DNA of 64,000 nucleotides from Owenia fusiformis (lineage: Eukaryota; Annelida; Polychaeta; Sabellida; Oweniidae). Below, piece after piece: positions 11,839-25,627 of this stretch (positions within the stretch are counted from its first letter, which is position 1; the number at the start of each line of letters is the position of its first letter). The notes under the pieces were generated by a model. That model did no database searches, was not told where the DNA came from, and saw only the letters and a list, made by a program, of their open reading frames with translations. The stretch spans positions 26,366,455-26,430,454 of the forward strand of contig CAIIXF020000002.1 of NCBI GenBank assembly GCA_903813345.2, read 5' to 3'. The translations under genes and the position numbers were made by a program.

Positions 11839-13005
11839 TCATAGGCGTAGCCAGGAGAGGGTGCGATGGTGCGATCGCACCCCCCCCCCATAACCAATGA
11901 AAATATGGCCATAACGATAGAGGAAGAAAAGTGCCTTAAAATATGCTTTTTATTTGAAGCTTCTAGCTCAATTTTGAATCATGTTACATACATTTTTGCA
12001 AATTCAAAACAAATCGTACACGTTTTCTCATAATCTATTCGTATTTTTCGTTTTTTTGGGTACCCGTTTTTTTTTGACCGGGTACCGGGTACCAAGTTTG
12101 AACCCCAGCATGGAGGATTTACTACCCGGTACCCGGTTTTTTATACAAACCCTTTCTAGATATCAGCGTACATTTATTGTAACTCGCGTTTGCTAACATT
12201 TGCTCAGTTCTGAGATGAAGGCCACACGGGTAGTAAAAAGGCCAACGTTGGAACTATTTGTGACCTACATCCCTATTTCCGTAATTAAAATGAAAGTTGA
12301 ACCCTTCCCCTTTATTTTGATACCAAACAACAGCATGCTAGGTACTTAAAATTAGGTAAACTTTACTCCTCAAAAGTGCAAAAACTTAGCTTCTTATATA
12401 AGATAAGATAATCAAAATATAGGGGATTGCAACAATTTCGGAAATTCGCGGAGGTCAAAGCCACATTTTGCGGGACTTCGCGGGACAATGCGGGACACGC
12501 GAATTAGCCTAATTTTGATCAAATTCGCGGGATAATCCCGCCATTCGCGGGACACTTGACAGCTCTGATATTATAACATCTGATCCGGACTCAAAATATC
12601 ATTAGAGAATGATACCCGATTAAACCAAAATATATTCCAGTTTAACCTGATATAATTTAAGTCAGGATCAGATTAAACAGTATTATACGCATATCATTTT
12701 CTATTATAACAGGTTTCACAGTGGTATAATACAAATTATACATATCATTTTTTGTATAATACAAATTAAACTGGAATATACCGAGACCAAACAGATGATA
12801 CTGTATCATACGGTTCAGAAATTAACGGCACTTTGTTTTCATAACGTCAGACCTTAATTAAGCAAGCTAACGTAAATATTTACATAAGGCAATTCTAGAA
12901 GTTCTTTGAAACTCATGTTTGACCATTTTTCTCAGACTGAAATCCGATATTGTTTTTTGGCAATCGCACCCCCCCCCCCCCCGACTGAAAGTTGGCTACG
13001 CCCCT
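11839..13005. mobile_element. hAT-like element with GGCGTAGCC ends
   Basis: GGCGTAGCC at 11844-11852 is matched by GGCTACGCC at 12994-13002, each followed inward by GCGATCGC/poly-C sequence. TTACAATG at 11831-11838 and GTACAATG at 13006-13013 differ at one base and look like an 8-bp target duplication, as in hAT elements. It contains copy C of the GCGGGA repeat. No transposase. Confidence 0.65.
12425..12568. repeat. GCGGGA-repeat element, copy C
   Basis: TTCGCGGAGG, TTTGCGGGACTTCGCGGGACA and ATTCGCGGGATAATCCCGCC units end in CACTTGACAG, the complement of the CTGTCAA start of copy A. It lies inside the hAT-like element 11839-13005, giving a relative insertion order. Confidence 0.55.
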
Positions 13006-13031
13006 GTACAATGGCTAATAGGGGCACTATT

Positions 13032-16029
13032 CATCCATTCTCAATAACTAGGCACAATTGATGTCGCCAGGCTCAGTCTTAGTATTAACATTACTGACAT
13101 CAATTTTTGATGTGTTTACAAGTAGTATATATGACCCTCTACCAAGCACGTATGTAATATATGATTTCTAAGTTACACATATTTTATTATATGTACTAGA
13201 ATATGCCTATTCATAATTTACGTGACTGTCGCCATATCAAAAATCAGGATTGTATGGTGTCATTGAAGAACTTTTTATACGTAACATCCCATATAAAGTG
13301 TTTTCTTATACACAAGATGATCCTAGCTTCTAGTCAAATGATAGAAACGATCATTTTGACATTTTCACCTTACCAAAAATATTCCCAAGCAAATGTCGCC
13401 AGTCTTTTTTTATGTTTACCCCCTTGTGCTATGAATTATATAAAGATGGTGAAAAAATAATGTATTCAATGTGCTATATATTTTTCTGGATTCACATGTA
13501 AATACTTGTTAGAAAGTCGTACAAGTTGCTGTTGGAAACGTGAAGATTTGGGCATTAGAAAATTATAATCACAGTTTTTCATGAAGTTATAGATAAGAAA
13601 ATCATTTACGTGATCAATGTTTCCACGGTCAATACGCAGTTGAGCATATTCATGTTATATCAACTAATTGTATGGTAGGGGTGTACCTGATTAATCACTA
13701 TGTTCAACCAATTTAACTTTGTTTGAATACAATACAGCAGCGAGAGTGTCGTTTGCATCATTTACTATACCATCATTTTCGATACCTTGTGGTACGAAAA
13801 TAACTATTACCATACTCCTAGCTCTGAATAAAGTTTATAACGAGGGAAATTTAAGCTCACATATTGGTTTGAATCTGAATCAAGAAAGTCTACCACTTTT
13901 TCGGAGTAAAACCACGCAATTTAAGGTAAGTATTACACCCTATATAGTATCTCTCATGTGAAACGAATATATGTTGTTAATTTAATGTTAACTATGGCAT
14001 AAACATTGTTAGAATAGATGTGAAAATGAACATAAAAACACGTTCCTATCATTGATTTTGTATTGAAGCTCTGGCCCTGTGTTTTTATATGATAACTTAC
14101 GTTACCGATGGTAACGTAGTTGATGAACTCTGCTGCACACATTTGTTTGCCGTCAAAACTTTACCGGTATATTTATTTATCAACATGTACACTCTGTAGA
14201 TGGGAGAGACTAGTGCAGAAATTCAAAAATACCATCATGAGAGGAAAAAACAAAATAGGTGGATCATACATGGCCAAAGAACGTGTTCAATAATTTTATT
14301 GTCCCAATAGCTGCAATGTCATCTGAAAAGATAAAGAGGTCGTTTTAAGAATAAATAAATAGCCTAACAGCAAGAAAAAACAAAAGAAAAATCAGAGAAG
14401 ATACTATTGGCAGCTAATGACCCCAGTGATGCCGAAATAATCATTGTGACACAAGCGGCTATGACAGTGTTTCATGATCAAGTAACACATTAAACATGAA
14501 TTTTGCAAGAGGACAACAAAACGGGACTGTGTACCCGACGGTTGTCACAGGCAAAGGGACATAGGCTACCTTTGTCATCGCAAATAAATCGTGTCTAAGC
14601 CGAACTGCACACAGGTTTATGGATATACAAGAAGATACAACAACACATTTCAAGAGTGTTAATGTCAGAGACATGCATACTGACAGTGAAGATATTGGGG
14701 TACACGTTGGCGAATATGTCACTGCAGTTTATGATAACCGCTGATTTAAATATTTTTTGTAAGTGTAGATACTAATGATAGGGAAATTATTTTATGGAGA
14801 AGCAAAATGTGTCTTCTTCCTCTAAAAAGTGACATTATTTGTCTGAAAATCTCCAATACTAATATTTTATCTGAAATGGAGAAACCAACCCCAAGGCTAT
14901 TCGAACTGAGTCCTGAGATGCAAACTTGGTCCAGGATATATATGGCAAAGTAAAGGTAATGGAGGAATAAGTTAAGTTTTTAGTAGTTATGTATCGTATG
15001 ATATCAGGAGACACTTAGCGTTGCTTCTTCTTGACGATACTCACATATTTTATACTAAATAGTATTGATTCCGCGATTGTGAGTTTTGTATCATTTACGT
15101 TACAAAGGATTTTAGCATTTAAAATGTGTAAAGAAAGAAAAAGTAACTTTAAGCCTGCATTTTTTCTTTAAAACATGTAGCGCATGTTGCACTTAGTTAA
15201 TTACATATGTGCTGCATACATAGTTGAGGTTGGTGTTATCTTTAATGTCGCTATTTTAGAATTTAGTGACTTTCACCATCATTTACGTAACATGATTAGG
15301 CGTTGGACTATGTCTGTTTCAAGTGTTATTATTGCTTTAACTTCAGTGTAAACATGATATAAGAAACACCAGTTGATATTTTGCAATTATTCATACTGAT
15401 ATAACTGATTCTACGATGTTACTATTTTTGAATCATATACGTTACCAAGGGTGTCATGATATATAAATCTCAATTAAATCATGCCTCCTGTGTCAAACAC
15501 CAAAACGTAGCTATCATTTTATTCTTCATACTAGCCATCATCAGAAAAGAAAGCTAAATGTAACGTAGTTAGACTGATTTTCTTCAAAATTGAAATGACG
15601 TGTAGCATTTAGGATTTGTTCGTGAAAGGGAATAATAAGTTCATCTGTGATTTCCGTCTTCAATGTGAGTCTGTTTCAATTATATATCTTCAATATTTCT
15701 GATATATGATTCATTATCAAGGCAAACTATATCCTTATTTTTAGATGCAAAAGTAAACATGAGAATATTGCTTTGGCTCAAAATACAGGTCTCTTGATAT
15801 GACACCCCACTATAACGTTAATGACAGAGACTTGCATTTTTAAGATAATATCATATGCGCTTCGACATGCAAATTTTTCATGAAGGGGTTTGAGATTGAT
15901 GAAGATATTTGCGGTTTAGCTACTTGACATATATTCAAATAATAAAACATCAAATTGAAACCATTTAAACCAACTTCACTTTTGGTCCATTTTACTCATG
16001 GAAATGTGCCTAGTTATTGAGAATGGATG
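13032..16029. repeat. 25-bp exact inverted repeat 3 kb apart; interval non-coding
   Basis: Positions 13032-13056 are the exact reverse complement of 16005-16029 (TGTGCCTAGTTATTGAGAAT plus GGATG). The 3-kb interval has no supported gene. It holds a small hairpin at about 14098-14120 (TACGTTACC/GGTAACGTA) and several diverged segments ending in CATTTACGTTAC or CATATACGTTACC (about 15090, 15290 and 15440). It may be one old DNA transposon; no target duplication is evident. Confidence 0.4.
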
Positions 16030-16369
16030 TATTACGCTACGTGCAGAGTCTAGTTATATACTGCGAGAAGACGAAACTCTCTTTTAAGAAGTGAAGTCGA
16101 ACGAATGCAAAGGGTAGGGCACTATAGAAGGGGATCATACAAAAGCACGATCTATTTCACAACGCCTTTAACTTTCTTAATCTGATTAGTAAAGCTTTCT
16201 TTTCGCTCATTTCTGCAATATTACGTCCACATGTTGTTTAGGCTTACATGTATGTCATTTGCGAAATAGCTGTAAGACATTATGAGAATGAATATGGGAA
16301 TTTCCACGATAATGTTGTTCACATGATTATATACACATATCTGCATAACAATCGGAGACAGAAGTCTAA

Positions 16370-18088
16370 ATATTGTCCCATAAAGATTCTAACATTTAAT
16401 GTTAACAAAAGGATTAATTTCTATATAGTTCTTTGTCTTAGTCTGTTTTCTTAACTGCGGAAGTCTACCAACATCACCTAGATTACATAAGAGATCATCT
16501 AACAGTCTAAAATTGCTTTTAATTGCAAGTTAAAGTATTCCGACCAAAAGTTGTATACCTGTTATTGGGGGGGGGGCGATGTTACATCACATAACTTCAA
16601 CGTCCATATAGAAATATACAATAAGCATGTCGTATAAAAGCTAAAATTATAAATACTCATTTCAAAGTCATTCTGTTCGTGGAAGCGTGCGTCAAGTTAT
16701 GAAAAACAATGCTTAACACTAAAATAAACAAATCGACTTGATTATTTTTGAAACCTTCTTGAGAGGAGATGTATTTTTCTAACTCATTAGAACGTTTGTC
16801 TGATTGAAATACTATTTTTTAAATACAAACATAAATGAATAAATATTGGTCAGAAGTTTGAACATTGTCCAACAAAATAATAAGAATCTAACATTTGATG
16901 ATAACAAAAGGATCAATTGCTATATACAGGGTGTTCCAAAGGTAACAGGACTGGTGTTGGTATTTTGTTAAATATGCACCAATCATCTTCAAAATTGTAC
17001 ATGATGTTCTTCTCTGCATGGTAACTAGAACTGCAAAGTTTCGGCAAAAATTATGAAACTCGATTAGAGTTATGGTTCCTATGGTAACGTGACATCACTA
17101 TACCCGGGGCAACATTCCAAACAGAAAGTTACTCAGACTTTAAGCATTTTGTACACCCCATATCAAAGTTAAAATCCAACAACTGGTGGGAATTACATTT
17201 GCTAAATACATCATTTGATATTCCTACGTGTATGTATCCTCTACTTTGAAAAGTAGGCTCCTCTTTGGTCAGTCCAAGAGTAGTACTCCGTATTCGTGAC
17301 TCAAACACATGAGTGAACCCATTTTAGGACACGTCACGAAGGGTCCATCGGACAGCTTGGAGACTGTCATTCTCATCTTTAAAGGTCTTACCGCGCTGAT
17401 TAACATTCCATTCTCAATATAAGTTAAAATTAGATATTGCATTATCAGAAGAATATGGTGCATGGTCTTAGCCCTCAGGACCTAGCTCCTCTATAGCTGA
17501 TGTGGTCTTTAATGCTGACTTGCAGACAGGCTCGTTATCAAGGTGGATAACTGGCTTCAAATTGGTTTTTTTCAAAAACTCAACAGTGAATTGTGCAGAG
17601 TGTTATCCAGAGTGATATTCCAGTTAATTGAATAAATATTATTATTATGAAATCATAATTGAATCTGAGTTGTATAGCAACATCATTACTACAAAGCAAC
17701 TAATAAAACAAAAAAGAAATGTTGTTTTGTAATAGGTGAATTAGATATTTCTTCAGTAAAACCAAAATGTTAGCTGTTTTTTCATGAAAAAGTTGCCCAG
17801 GGTATTGTGATGTCATGTTACTATAGCAACCATAACTCTACCCGCATTTAATCATTTGAAGTAATCATTAATCATCTGAAACGTTAGAATTTTAGTTGCA
17901 CTACTTCAAAGTACAATTTGTGAAAATTTGAACACACTCGGTTCAGAATTGACAAAATGCCAGCAACAGTCCTGTTACTTTTGGAACACCCTGTAGTCTT
18001 TGCCTTAGTCTTTGTTTTGCTAACGGCGGAAGTGTACCAACATCACCTTGATAACAGAAGATCTAACAGTCTAAAATTGCTTTTAATA
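16370..18088. repeat. Tandem segmental duplication, second copy interrupted
   Basis: Copy 1 (16370-16523) reappears as 16863-16926 plus 17994-18088: TAACATTT, AACAAAAGGAT, GCGGAAGT, TACCAACATCACCT and TCTAACAGTCTAAAATTGCT occur in the same order. Copy 2 is split exactly by the mariner-like element 16927-17993, so copy 1 preserves the unoccupied target site. Non-coding. Confidence 0.75.
16927..17993. mobile_element. Mariner/Tc1-like element (CAGGGTGTTCC ends)
   Basis: Left terminus CAGGGTGTTCCAAAGGTAAC and right terminus GTTACTTTTGGAACACCCTG are inverted repeats, each flanked by TA. The duplicated host segment upstream has the single TA of the empty site, which confirms target-site duplication. 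The 1,067-bp body is non-autonomous. A GTTATGGTT/ATGGTAAC motif near both ends is shared with the element at 24548-25625. Confidence 0.85.
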
Positions 18089-18734
18089 CCCGGGTTTTAA
18101 TTACATTTTTGAATAGAGTTTTTTGCCTCTCTTTTCATTTTTAAACCTGTCTCTGTTTCCGTATTTAATAATTTATTGTGATAATTTATTTCAGTTAGTG
18201 TCGAAATCAAAACGATTTTCTACATTATACATGTAGTCCCCTCCTCTTGCACTGACTAAATATTAAAATAAGCCAGTCTGATTGCGAATTTACAAATCCT
18301 ATAAAAGTAGCTTCAAACCGCCTTTTAATCAGAGAAAACAATAAGTTAATTCATCTGATTGCGAAAAGACGAATCAATCTAATTATCTGATCTCCATGCT
18401 ATTTGATTCGTGCATTATCTACAAGCCAGTCGGGAAAGGGTGAAATTATTTCATTTGAAAACAGAAATAAATATTAGAACCCCTCAAGCATAACTATTCA
18501 GGAGAAATTCATACAAGAATAAGGTACATGATTGATGAGGGATCGCACGCAATGCACGCACCTCTCTCCTCCTCCGTGTATGCCCACACACGACCATATT
18601 TGAAAAATTTTCAAATATATATAAATTGGACCACCCTGTATATATATAATAAAATAATCCGAAATAAAGACAGAGAAATTATTCCTACATGTTTCTTTAT
18701 TTAAAAATCTTCAGGGAATCGAATATCAAATATA
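18089..18734. other. Non-coding, nothing recognised
   Basis: AT-rich. An isolated CCACCCTGTATA near 18630 resembles a mariner end but has no partner. Confidence 0.4.
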
Positions 18735-18736
18735 TA

Positions 18737-19565
18737 CGAGGGTTGATCATAAAGTTCTCATAATACCTCTCTAATTTCTTTATTCTTCAATAAGCTATCA
18801 AACACATTAAATTGTCAAATAATATGGGCTCTTGACTGCTGTGCACTATCATAATGGTAATGTGAATTGTGTGATCTCATAATGGATCATTGTTATGCTT
18901 CATTAGAAGTGACTGTTAGACCCCATTACTGTTTTGTCAAATATCCCGAGGAAAATTGATTTTGCCCCTTCAGTTCATTTTGAACATGTACAGACAACAC
19001 ACAGGGTGTAATTTTTTTGATATCTTAGCAGTATATTTGTTTTAGATCATGTTTAGTCTGACCAAAGGATCTTAGAAACTTAACATGACATTTTATCAGT
19101 ATGAATTTATTTTTCTGAAGATCTCAGCATCTATTGCATTCTCTCACCAAGTCATTTCTGATCATTAGCTTTGAGTCTCAAGACTCTGGTATCACATCTA
19201 ATGGAGCATGAAAGCATCCCCTATGACATCACACAATTTACACGATCGATTTATTTAATTGTTAAAGCACTTTACAACATATTCAAGTTAACATTTTAAC
19301 GTGTTTGGTAATCCATGAGAGTTTATTATGTATATAAACATGGTTAATTAAGCTCATTTTCTCAATTATTTTTATTTGCCCCGGGTGCCTTGACTTCCCG
19401 TTACTATGGCAATCGTTTCTTAATTAATATTTCTGTTAAACTAAAAAAAAATCTGCTGAATTAATAAAACATTCTATGCTGCACATTCTGTGAAAATTTC
19501 ATGAGAATATATTGAAAAATAAAGAAATTAGAGAGATATTATGAGAATTTTATGATCAACCCTCG
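18737..19565. mobile_element. Mariner-like element (CGAGGGTTGATCA ends)
   Basis: Long inverted ends of about 50 bp begin CGAGGGTTGATCATAAAGTT and end with the complement ...AACCCTCG, each flanked by TA. Ends of the CGAGGGT..AAGTTCT type are familiar from mariner elements. The 829-bp interior carries no transposase. Confidence 0.8.
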
Positions 19566-19672
19566 TATATATATGTTTTATATGTCTCTGGTTTGAGTCA
19601 GGGAACAAAATCGAATCAGACAGACGGATTAATTAATATTTGTTTTAATAAATGAGTATTATAGGTTATAGG

Positions 19673-19882
19673 CAGGCCCGTAGCCAGGGGGAGGGGTTCG
19701 CAGGGTTCGGGCGAACCCCCATGCCACAGATTCTTTCAAAATCATGCAGTTTTTCACCATTTTAGGCACTTCTTGAGTGATTTTATCCATATTTGGACCA
19801 AAATTGTCAAATGTGAAGCCCCTAGACATTTTTGAAAACTGACCCCCCCCCCCTCCTTTGGCAAATCCTGGCTACGTGCCTG
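19673..19882. mobile_element. Short hAT-like MITE with GTAGCCAGG ends
   Basis: The element starts CAGGCCCGTAGCCAGG and ends CCTGGCTACGTGCCTG. GGTTATAGG flanks both sides (19664-19672 and 19883-19891), an 8-bp hAT-type duplication plus one chance base. The 210-bp interior is non-coding with poly-G/poly-C tracts next to the ends, as in 11839-13005. Confidence 0.75.
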
Positions 19883-19891
19883 GGTTATAGG

Positions 19892-20399
19892 CAGTATCAT
19901 GGGAACCAAGGAAACGCGTATTATTTTCTGTTTACTTCGGAATTCAGTGAAACATCTGTAGATTGAAAAACAAAGATCAATAAATACAACTACTCAAAAT
20001 CAAATATTAGAAATCTATGTTTGACTGGACACATTTTTGTTTTCGAATTCCAAATAGAACCTTCATGTTCTTTAGTCATTTGGAAATTTGATTTTCGTTT
20101 CAATCAAATGTGTGTTGGTGCCCCGGGCTAATGCCATTAATTGACAAAATGTTGCATTATTGTCTTTATTATATCAGAGACATATAAAACGTGACCTGAT
20201 CGGGAGGTGATTCGGGTTGTACACAGTACACACATTGCTATCTCTTTATCCATGTTTAATTGCCAAATTAGTATAAAAACGAGCTGGAGTAACCTAAGTA
20301 TTTATTTAGTATTTTGTTATCACACATCAAAAGGCGCATTTGAAGTTCAGAAAATGCGAGAAGACTTTGCTAGACATTATAACATAATGTACTTATATA
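19892..20399. other. Non-coding, nothing recognised
   Basis: No gene or repeat is supported here. Confidence 0.35.
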
Positions 20400-21275
20400 C
20401 ACTCCCCTCCATAAGTTTGGCAACCTTTTTCCCCCATTGAACTACGTGTTAAAGCCTCTTTACCTTTGACTTTTTATTTACTTAACCTGCGATGAAAATA
20501 CTTATACTATTGATGAAAACGTAATTTGACTTCAATTCCAATACCTCCAAATTTTCTCAATTTTTTTCCTCAATTACAATAGGTCGAAAATTGATGATGA
20601 ATTTGATGAATTTTTGAAAATCGACATTCCCATGTTAACCAATGGGAAATGGTAGGTTTGCCGCAAGTCATATGACAGAATATCCATCCATCCGAGTCCT
20701 TGCAAAAAATACGAGTTAGGCAGGTAATTGAATTTGCTAACTTTATTTAACCCAAAAATTGATATGTTTCTTCAGGTTCAACAAAGTTATAGGGCTTTAA
20801 AGTCAAAATTGTTTTTCAAAAAACCTCTCCCATTGAAATTACACAGGAAGCGAAATTTTTTTTTCAAAAATGACTTTGAAGCGCTGTAACTTTAATATTC
20901 ATCAAATAAACTAAACACTTAGTGTTCAAAAAAGTTAGACAATTCAATTTTCTATATGAAAATAGTTTTTGCTGAATCTTTTACTGAAAAGATATCCTGA
21001 TTTCTGATTTGCCCTGAACCCTCCATTTCCCATTGGATTACATGAGAATGACGATTTTCAAAAATTCATCAAATGTATCATCAATTTTCGACCTATTGTA
21101 ATTGAGGAAAAAAATTGAAAAAATTTGGAGGTATTGGAAATAAAATCAAGTTACGTTTCCTTCAATATCATAAGTTATTTCATCGCCGGTTAAGTAAATA
21201 AAAATTCAAACGTAAAGAGGCTTTAACACGTAGTTAAATGGAGAAAAAGGGTTGCCAAACTTATGGAGGGGAGTG
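20400..21275. mobile_element. Tc1/mariner-like element with very long inverted ends
   Basis: The ends read CACTCCCCTCCATAAGTTTG at the left and the complement at the right, with TA on both sides. The inverted similarity continues for about 240 bp per arm, covering TTAAAGCCTCTTTAC, AATACCTCCAAATTTT and CAATTACAATAGGTCGAAAA in mirrored order. The centre (about 20640-21030) is unrelated and non-coding. Confidence 0.8.
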
Positions 21276-21277
21276 TA

Positions 21278-24200
21278 TATATGTTATGAATTTATTTTGT
21301 ATTCAATTCGAATTCTGTTCAGTTGGACTCATTGAACATCCCCCCTTGGCTACGGGTATAAGTACCTTTGGCACAGGAGAGAATAATATTAGACTTCTGC
21401 AATATAACTAATAAACACAGTTACCCTGATATGGGCCGTATGATTGCTACAAATGGATATGCATGGGTTTATTGCACTCGACAGAGTTATGTTTATGTCT
21501 TTTGAACGGTGACTCTACCTCGATGCATCTGTTAATAAATGATACTATAAGCTTTATTGGATCGTTAATTCACCCTTTCAAATTCAAATCCAAAATAAAT
21601 AAAGCACACAATTTAAGTGTGACAAAAAAGAGCAAAACTGAAAACCCGTTAACCTATAGTGCCCGACATTACGTTCATAAATAATTTCCACATGTTGAAA
21701 TATATTGCTATTTGATTGAGTTCAAGACAAAACATTTTGGAATTGTTTCACATAATGTAATATTCCTCGGATTTGATGCATACATATGTTTCACAATCAG
21801 AGACAAGGGTCTTATACGGGGTCTTACATTTGGAAAACCAATCAATAAGTAGTATTAGATTATCACAAAAGATAAATAACTTTTAAAACTGCGGTTAGGT
21901 ACGTAGCATCTTGATTACAGTAAAGACAGGTCATCTAGGAATTATTCCTGCCTCTCATTCCTTAAACCGGCTTCGTTAAACAGTGCCAAAATATTTCAGT
22001 CAGATCCTAAAACAAAACAATCTTTATTTTTAATCCCCTCACCTTGTCAATGTCTATGCCTGCATCTGGTTTTTCCCCGTTTTTTCCCACCTTTGGGAGG
22101 GAGCCGATCATACACATAGATTACTTACTTGCCAGGGGGGGGGGCACAGAAACGAACAATCTGGAGTCATAAACGATAATTGGGGAAGAGGGGAGGGGGT
22201 GAATAGTGAAGTCCGGGAGCGAAGTTAAGGGGTACTACTGGAATCTTTATTTTGATATTTAGTGCTTGAATGGAGACTCGTTTCCACTCCCCGCACTCTA
22301 GTAAAATTTAAATATTTGATCCAAAGGAGTTAGTTTGTATCAAACTTGCATTCCGATTAATTAACACTCCCACGATTGTACCGCTTCACTATTGTCTAAG
22401 ATAATTTTAATGAATTCACGGGACACTATAGTCACTATAGTGGTTGGATCAGAGACATAAGAACAATTATAAATATTTGATTTAGGGAGGTATTCGCAAT
22501 CCAACTCTGATGATACAAGACTAGTCAACCAAGACTTAATTAGGAACTTATTTATCATTTAGACTATTGAGTTCATTAAATTATTATTCCATAGATATCG
22601 CATTTAATCCTGTCAACACAATCGTGGTATTAATTGGCATGATATTTAATCAGAGAGACGGTTTAAAAAGTTGTTGATTAATGATTAAGTATTAAGTATT
22701 AATGATTGAAGTATTAGGAAAAATCCTAATTCAAAGTTTTTGTTCTCTCGCAATAGCAAACCCCTCGCCGGGCAAGCATTCTTTTAAAACGTGAAGTTTT
22801 CACCATGTTGAGCAGTTTTGAAAATTGTCCATTTTGAACCATCGCCTTGTATATTTTTATAACTGCCCTGAAATCACGACAACCGTAATTTCCGAAAGCT
22901 GAGATAACTATGGCACACAAATAGCCGTTATGGAAAATAGAAACACCAAATAGAGGACTTTCTAAATAGCTTTGAAATCTCGCTACTCGTTTTTACATGA
23001 GATTTTAAGAGATTTGCACCTTTTTCCTCTAATGAATTGCTTTTCTTTATTTTTGATAGCATTTTTGGATACAGCTTTGAATTACACAGTAATGTCATTT
23101 AAATCATTTTCCATGACATTAAAAAAAACTTGGGCCATATCTCCATTGGCGCAATGTTGAAATTCATTAAAACCTTGATTTATTCGTACGACAACCAATA
23201 TTTTCATGTTTAATCACAATATGTACATTGACAGGGCCATCCAATAGTATTCCATTCGAGTTTCAGACAGATTCGACCAACACTTTTTGATAAATCATGA
23301 AATTAAGTGACTATTGCAAGTTTCTAACATTGAAGTGATTGGAGGTCTGGCCCTAGAAAACCAAAGACAAGCAAGGGTGACATCTATTATGTAAGCATTT
23401 TCAGCTATTTAGAAACTATACAATTTTGAAATGGGTTAAAATGTCGCAGTCTTACGTTGTCTCCGTTAACAATGTAGCTTTCATGTTAAGACATATTGAT
23501 TTTAGTTAATAAAGTGCCCACATTCATGGAGCGCATTGAACCAATCAAATATTATAATAAAACCGCTAATAATCTAAATGGGCGCCCGTGTTTTTGCAAG
23601 CACGTTGTAAATGCTAAAACTAAAATATATCTGTCAACTGCTGCACTTATCACTTCTGGTGACTTATTATGAACAAGAAAATCCAGTGAAAAAATCACTG
23701 AAAAACTACAAAGACCCGAAGTTAGGGTATAAGGGGCGGAAAAGATGGAGTGATAGCGAAATGTTGATTTAACTATTAGTAAATGGTTATATTGTCACAA
23801 GAAGCATGTAGCGCCACTTGTACTATAGGCTATTGTTATACTGGATGGGGTCGGGTTACTTAGGTCCCAAGTAAGGAACTCTATTGTTATTTTTGTTAAT
23901 GACTTCTTCACCAAAAACAATATGGATAGCGCTTCGTGCTCTTTAACGTAATGTTGATGCTGTACTGCATTACCAAGAGGAAGTTTAAATATGCGTATAA
24001 ATTTTAACAAACTTCATTATGTCACCATCTCTACACGGTGACATAAAACAATCATGTAATTTTAGCAGGTACCTTTTAGCATTGTGGCGTCTTATAGCCC
24101 AAAAATATACATCAAATCTCAAAAGTCAAATTAAATCCCGAGTAAATGACATCTGGACACTCATTGTCACTCATTGGATCTTGTCGTGATGTCATTTGGA

Positions 24201-24545
24201 CTTTGTGGATTGTTCTAATGTACGTCATCCTTCTTGACCTGTGTTATTACCATGCCCTGGAAATATGAGATAAAAGCATATCATATATGATTGTATATGC
24301 ATATCATATATGTGCGGCCTTAGTCAATACATTTCCTACTTGTCTTTGTACAACATGTTCAACATTTGAACAGAGACGTATAAAATTCATGTATTTACTA
24401 GTATACGAATAGTTTTTTAGATACTATATTATTGTATGATACAATTGTCAAGCTCATTGCAGTAATAGGCTAGTGTTCAGAAGCCTATTCAATATTTGGA
24501 CACTAAAATATACGATTTAAAACGTCACATTATAAACTGCAGATG
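21278..24545. other. Non-coding, nothing recognised
   Basis: Over 3 kb without a supported gene. Open frames are short, and none has splice sites plus protein-like composition. A poly-G run lies at about 22135-22145. Confidence 0.4.
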
Positions 24546-24547
24546 TA

Positions 24548-25625
24548 CAGGGTGTCCGAAAAGTAAAGATACAAATGCTCTAATTTTATTAGATTTACCT
24601 GTTGTGGGATGAAATTGCTACAGATTGTAGAATGACATTATATAAATTTATCCTGCAACTGCCATGACAAATTGTTTCAAAATAAAAAAGTTATGGTTGT
24701 TATGGTAACAGGAGTCACGGGTATGTGGAGCAGCGTCACAATTATGTTTTATAATTCTTTTCTCCTGTTCATATCATATTGACACTCTGTTGTCTGTTGC
24801 TATTATGCATTAAATTATGTACCACAAAAGCAAAAAGATTAGTACTGTAACATTTTTTAATCATTTGACATTACTACTGTTATCCAGTATTATGTATTTT
24901 CCGCCTTTATCTAAACATTCTTGGTGCATTTTGACCGGAGATTCAAAGACCCGACAAAACCTTTGCTGTCAGTCTCTAAGATTGCTGACAACATTGGCTT
25001 CCAGCTGAGTCTCATTTTTATGTTGAACTTTTCACAAATATTGCTTTAACATATTCATTAATGTAGAAGTCCAACAGGACATTATCAGGGAAATATGTAC
25101 AAAAAGGTTAATGTCAAGACAATCAATTGTAAGATTTGTTTTCTTTGCTTTGAGCTTTGGAGCATTGACTGTGGAGGTGCACTATTGACTTTCCTATTAA
25201 TCCAGGGACCCTTTTTCTAAGCACTTAAGTGCTATATAATTATATACTCTTTTACTTTGATTACTTGTGACATTACATAGTTCTGATATGTATCAATGAT
25301 ATCGTTATACTGAAGAGAATACTTTGGCAGCAAGAATACAATATTGAACAAAACAAAAACTGATAAGAAATACAATAATAAACACTATTTCAAATGGTTA
25401 TATTTTAGCAATTTATCACAATTTAGCAATATCCTGGAACTGCTCCGCATACCCCTCACCACTGTAACCATGACAACCGTAACTTTAACACATTGAGACT
25501 ATATGTTATAAAAGTTGGTAGATGTATTGTAATGTAGTTCCTCTACAATCTGTAGCAATTTCATTACAACAAAACTAAATCTCTTAAAATTAGAGTATTT
25601 GTATCTTTACTTTCCGGACACCCTG
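24548..25625. mobile_element. Mariner/Tc1-like element (CAGGGTGTCCG ends)
   Basis: Left CAGGGTGTCCGAAAAGTAAAG and right complement CTTTACTTTCCGGACACCCTG are flanked by TA on each side. Inverted similarity extends about 130 bp (ATCTGTAGCAATTTCAT-type sequence in both arms). It is 1,078 bp long, non-autonomous, and shares the GTTATGGTT..ATGGTAACA motif with 16927-17993. Confidence 0.8.
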
Positions 25626-25627
25626 TA

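Noticed and set aside
18620-18645. CCACCCTGTATA as a mariner terminus
   Set aside because: No matching inverted partner with a TA duplication was found nearby.
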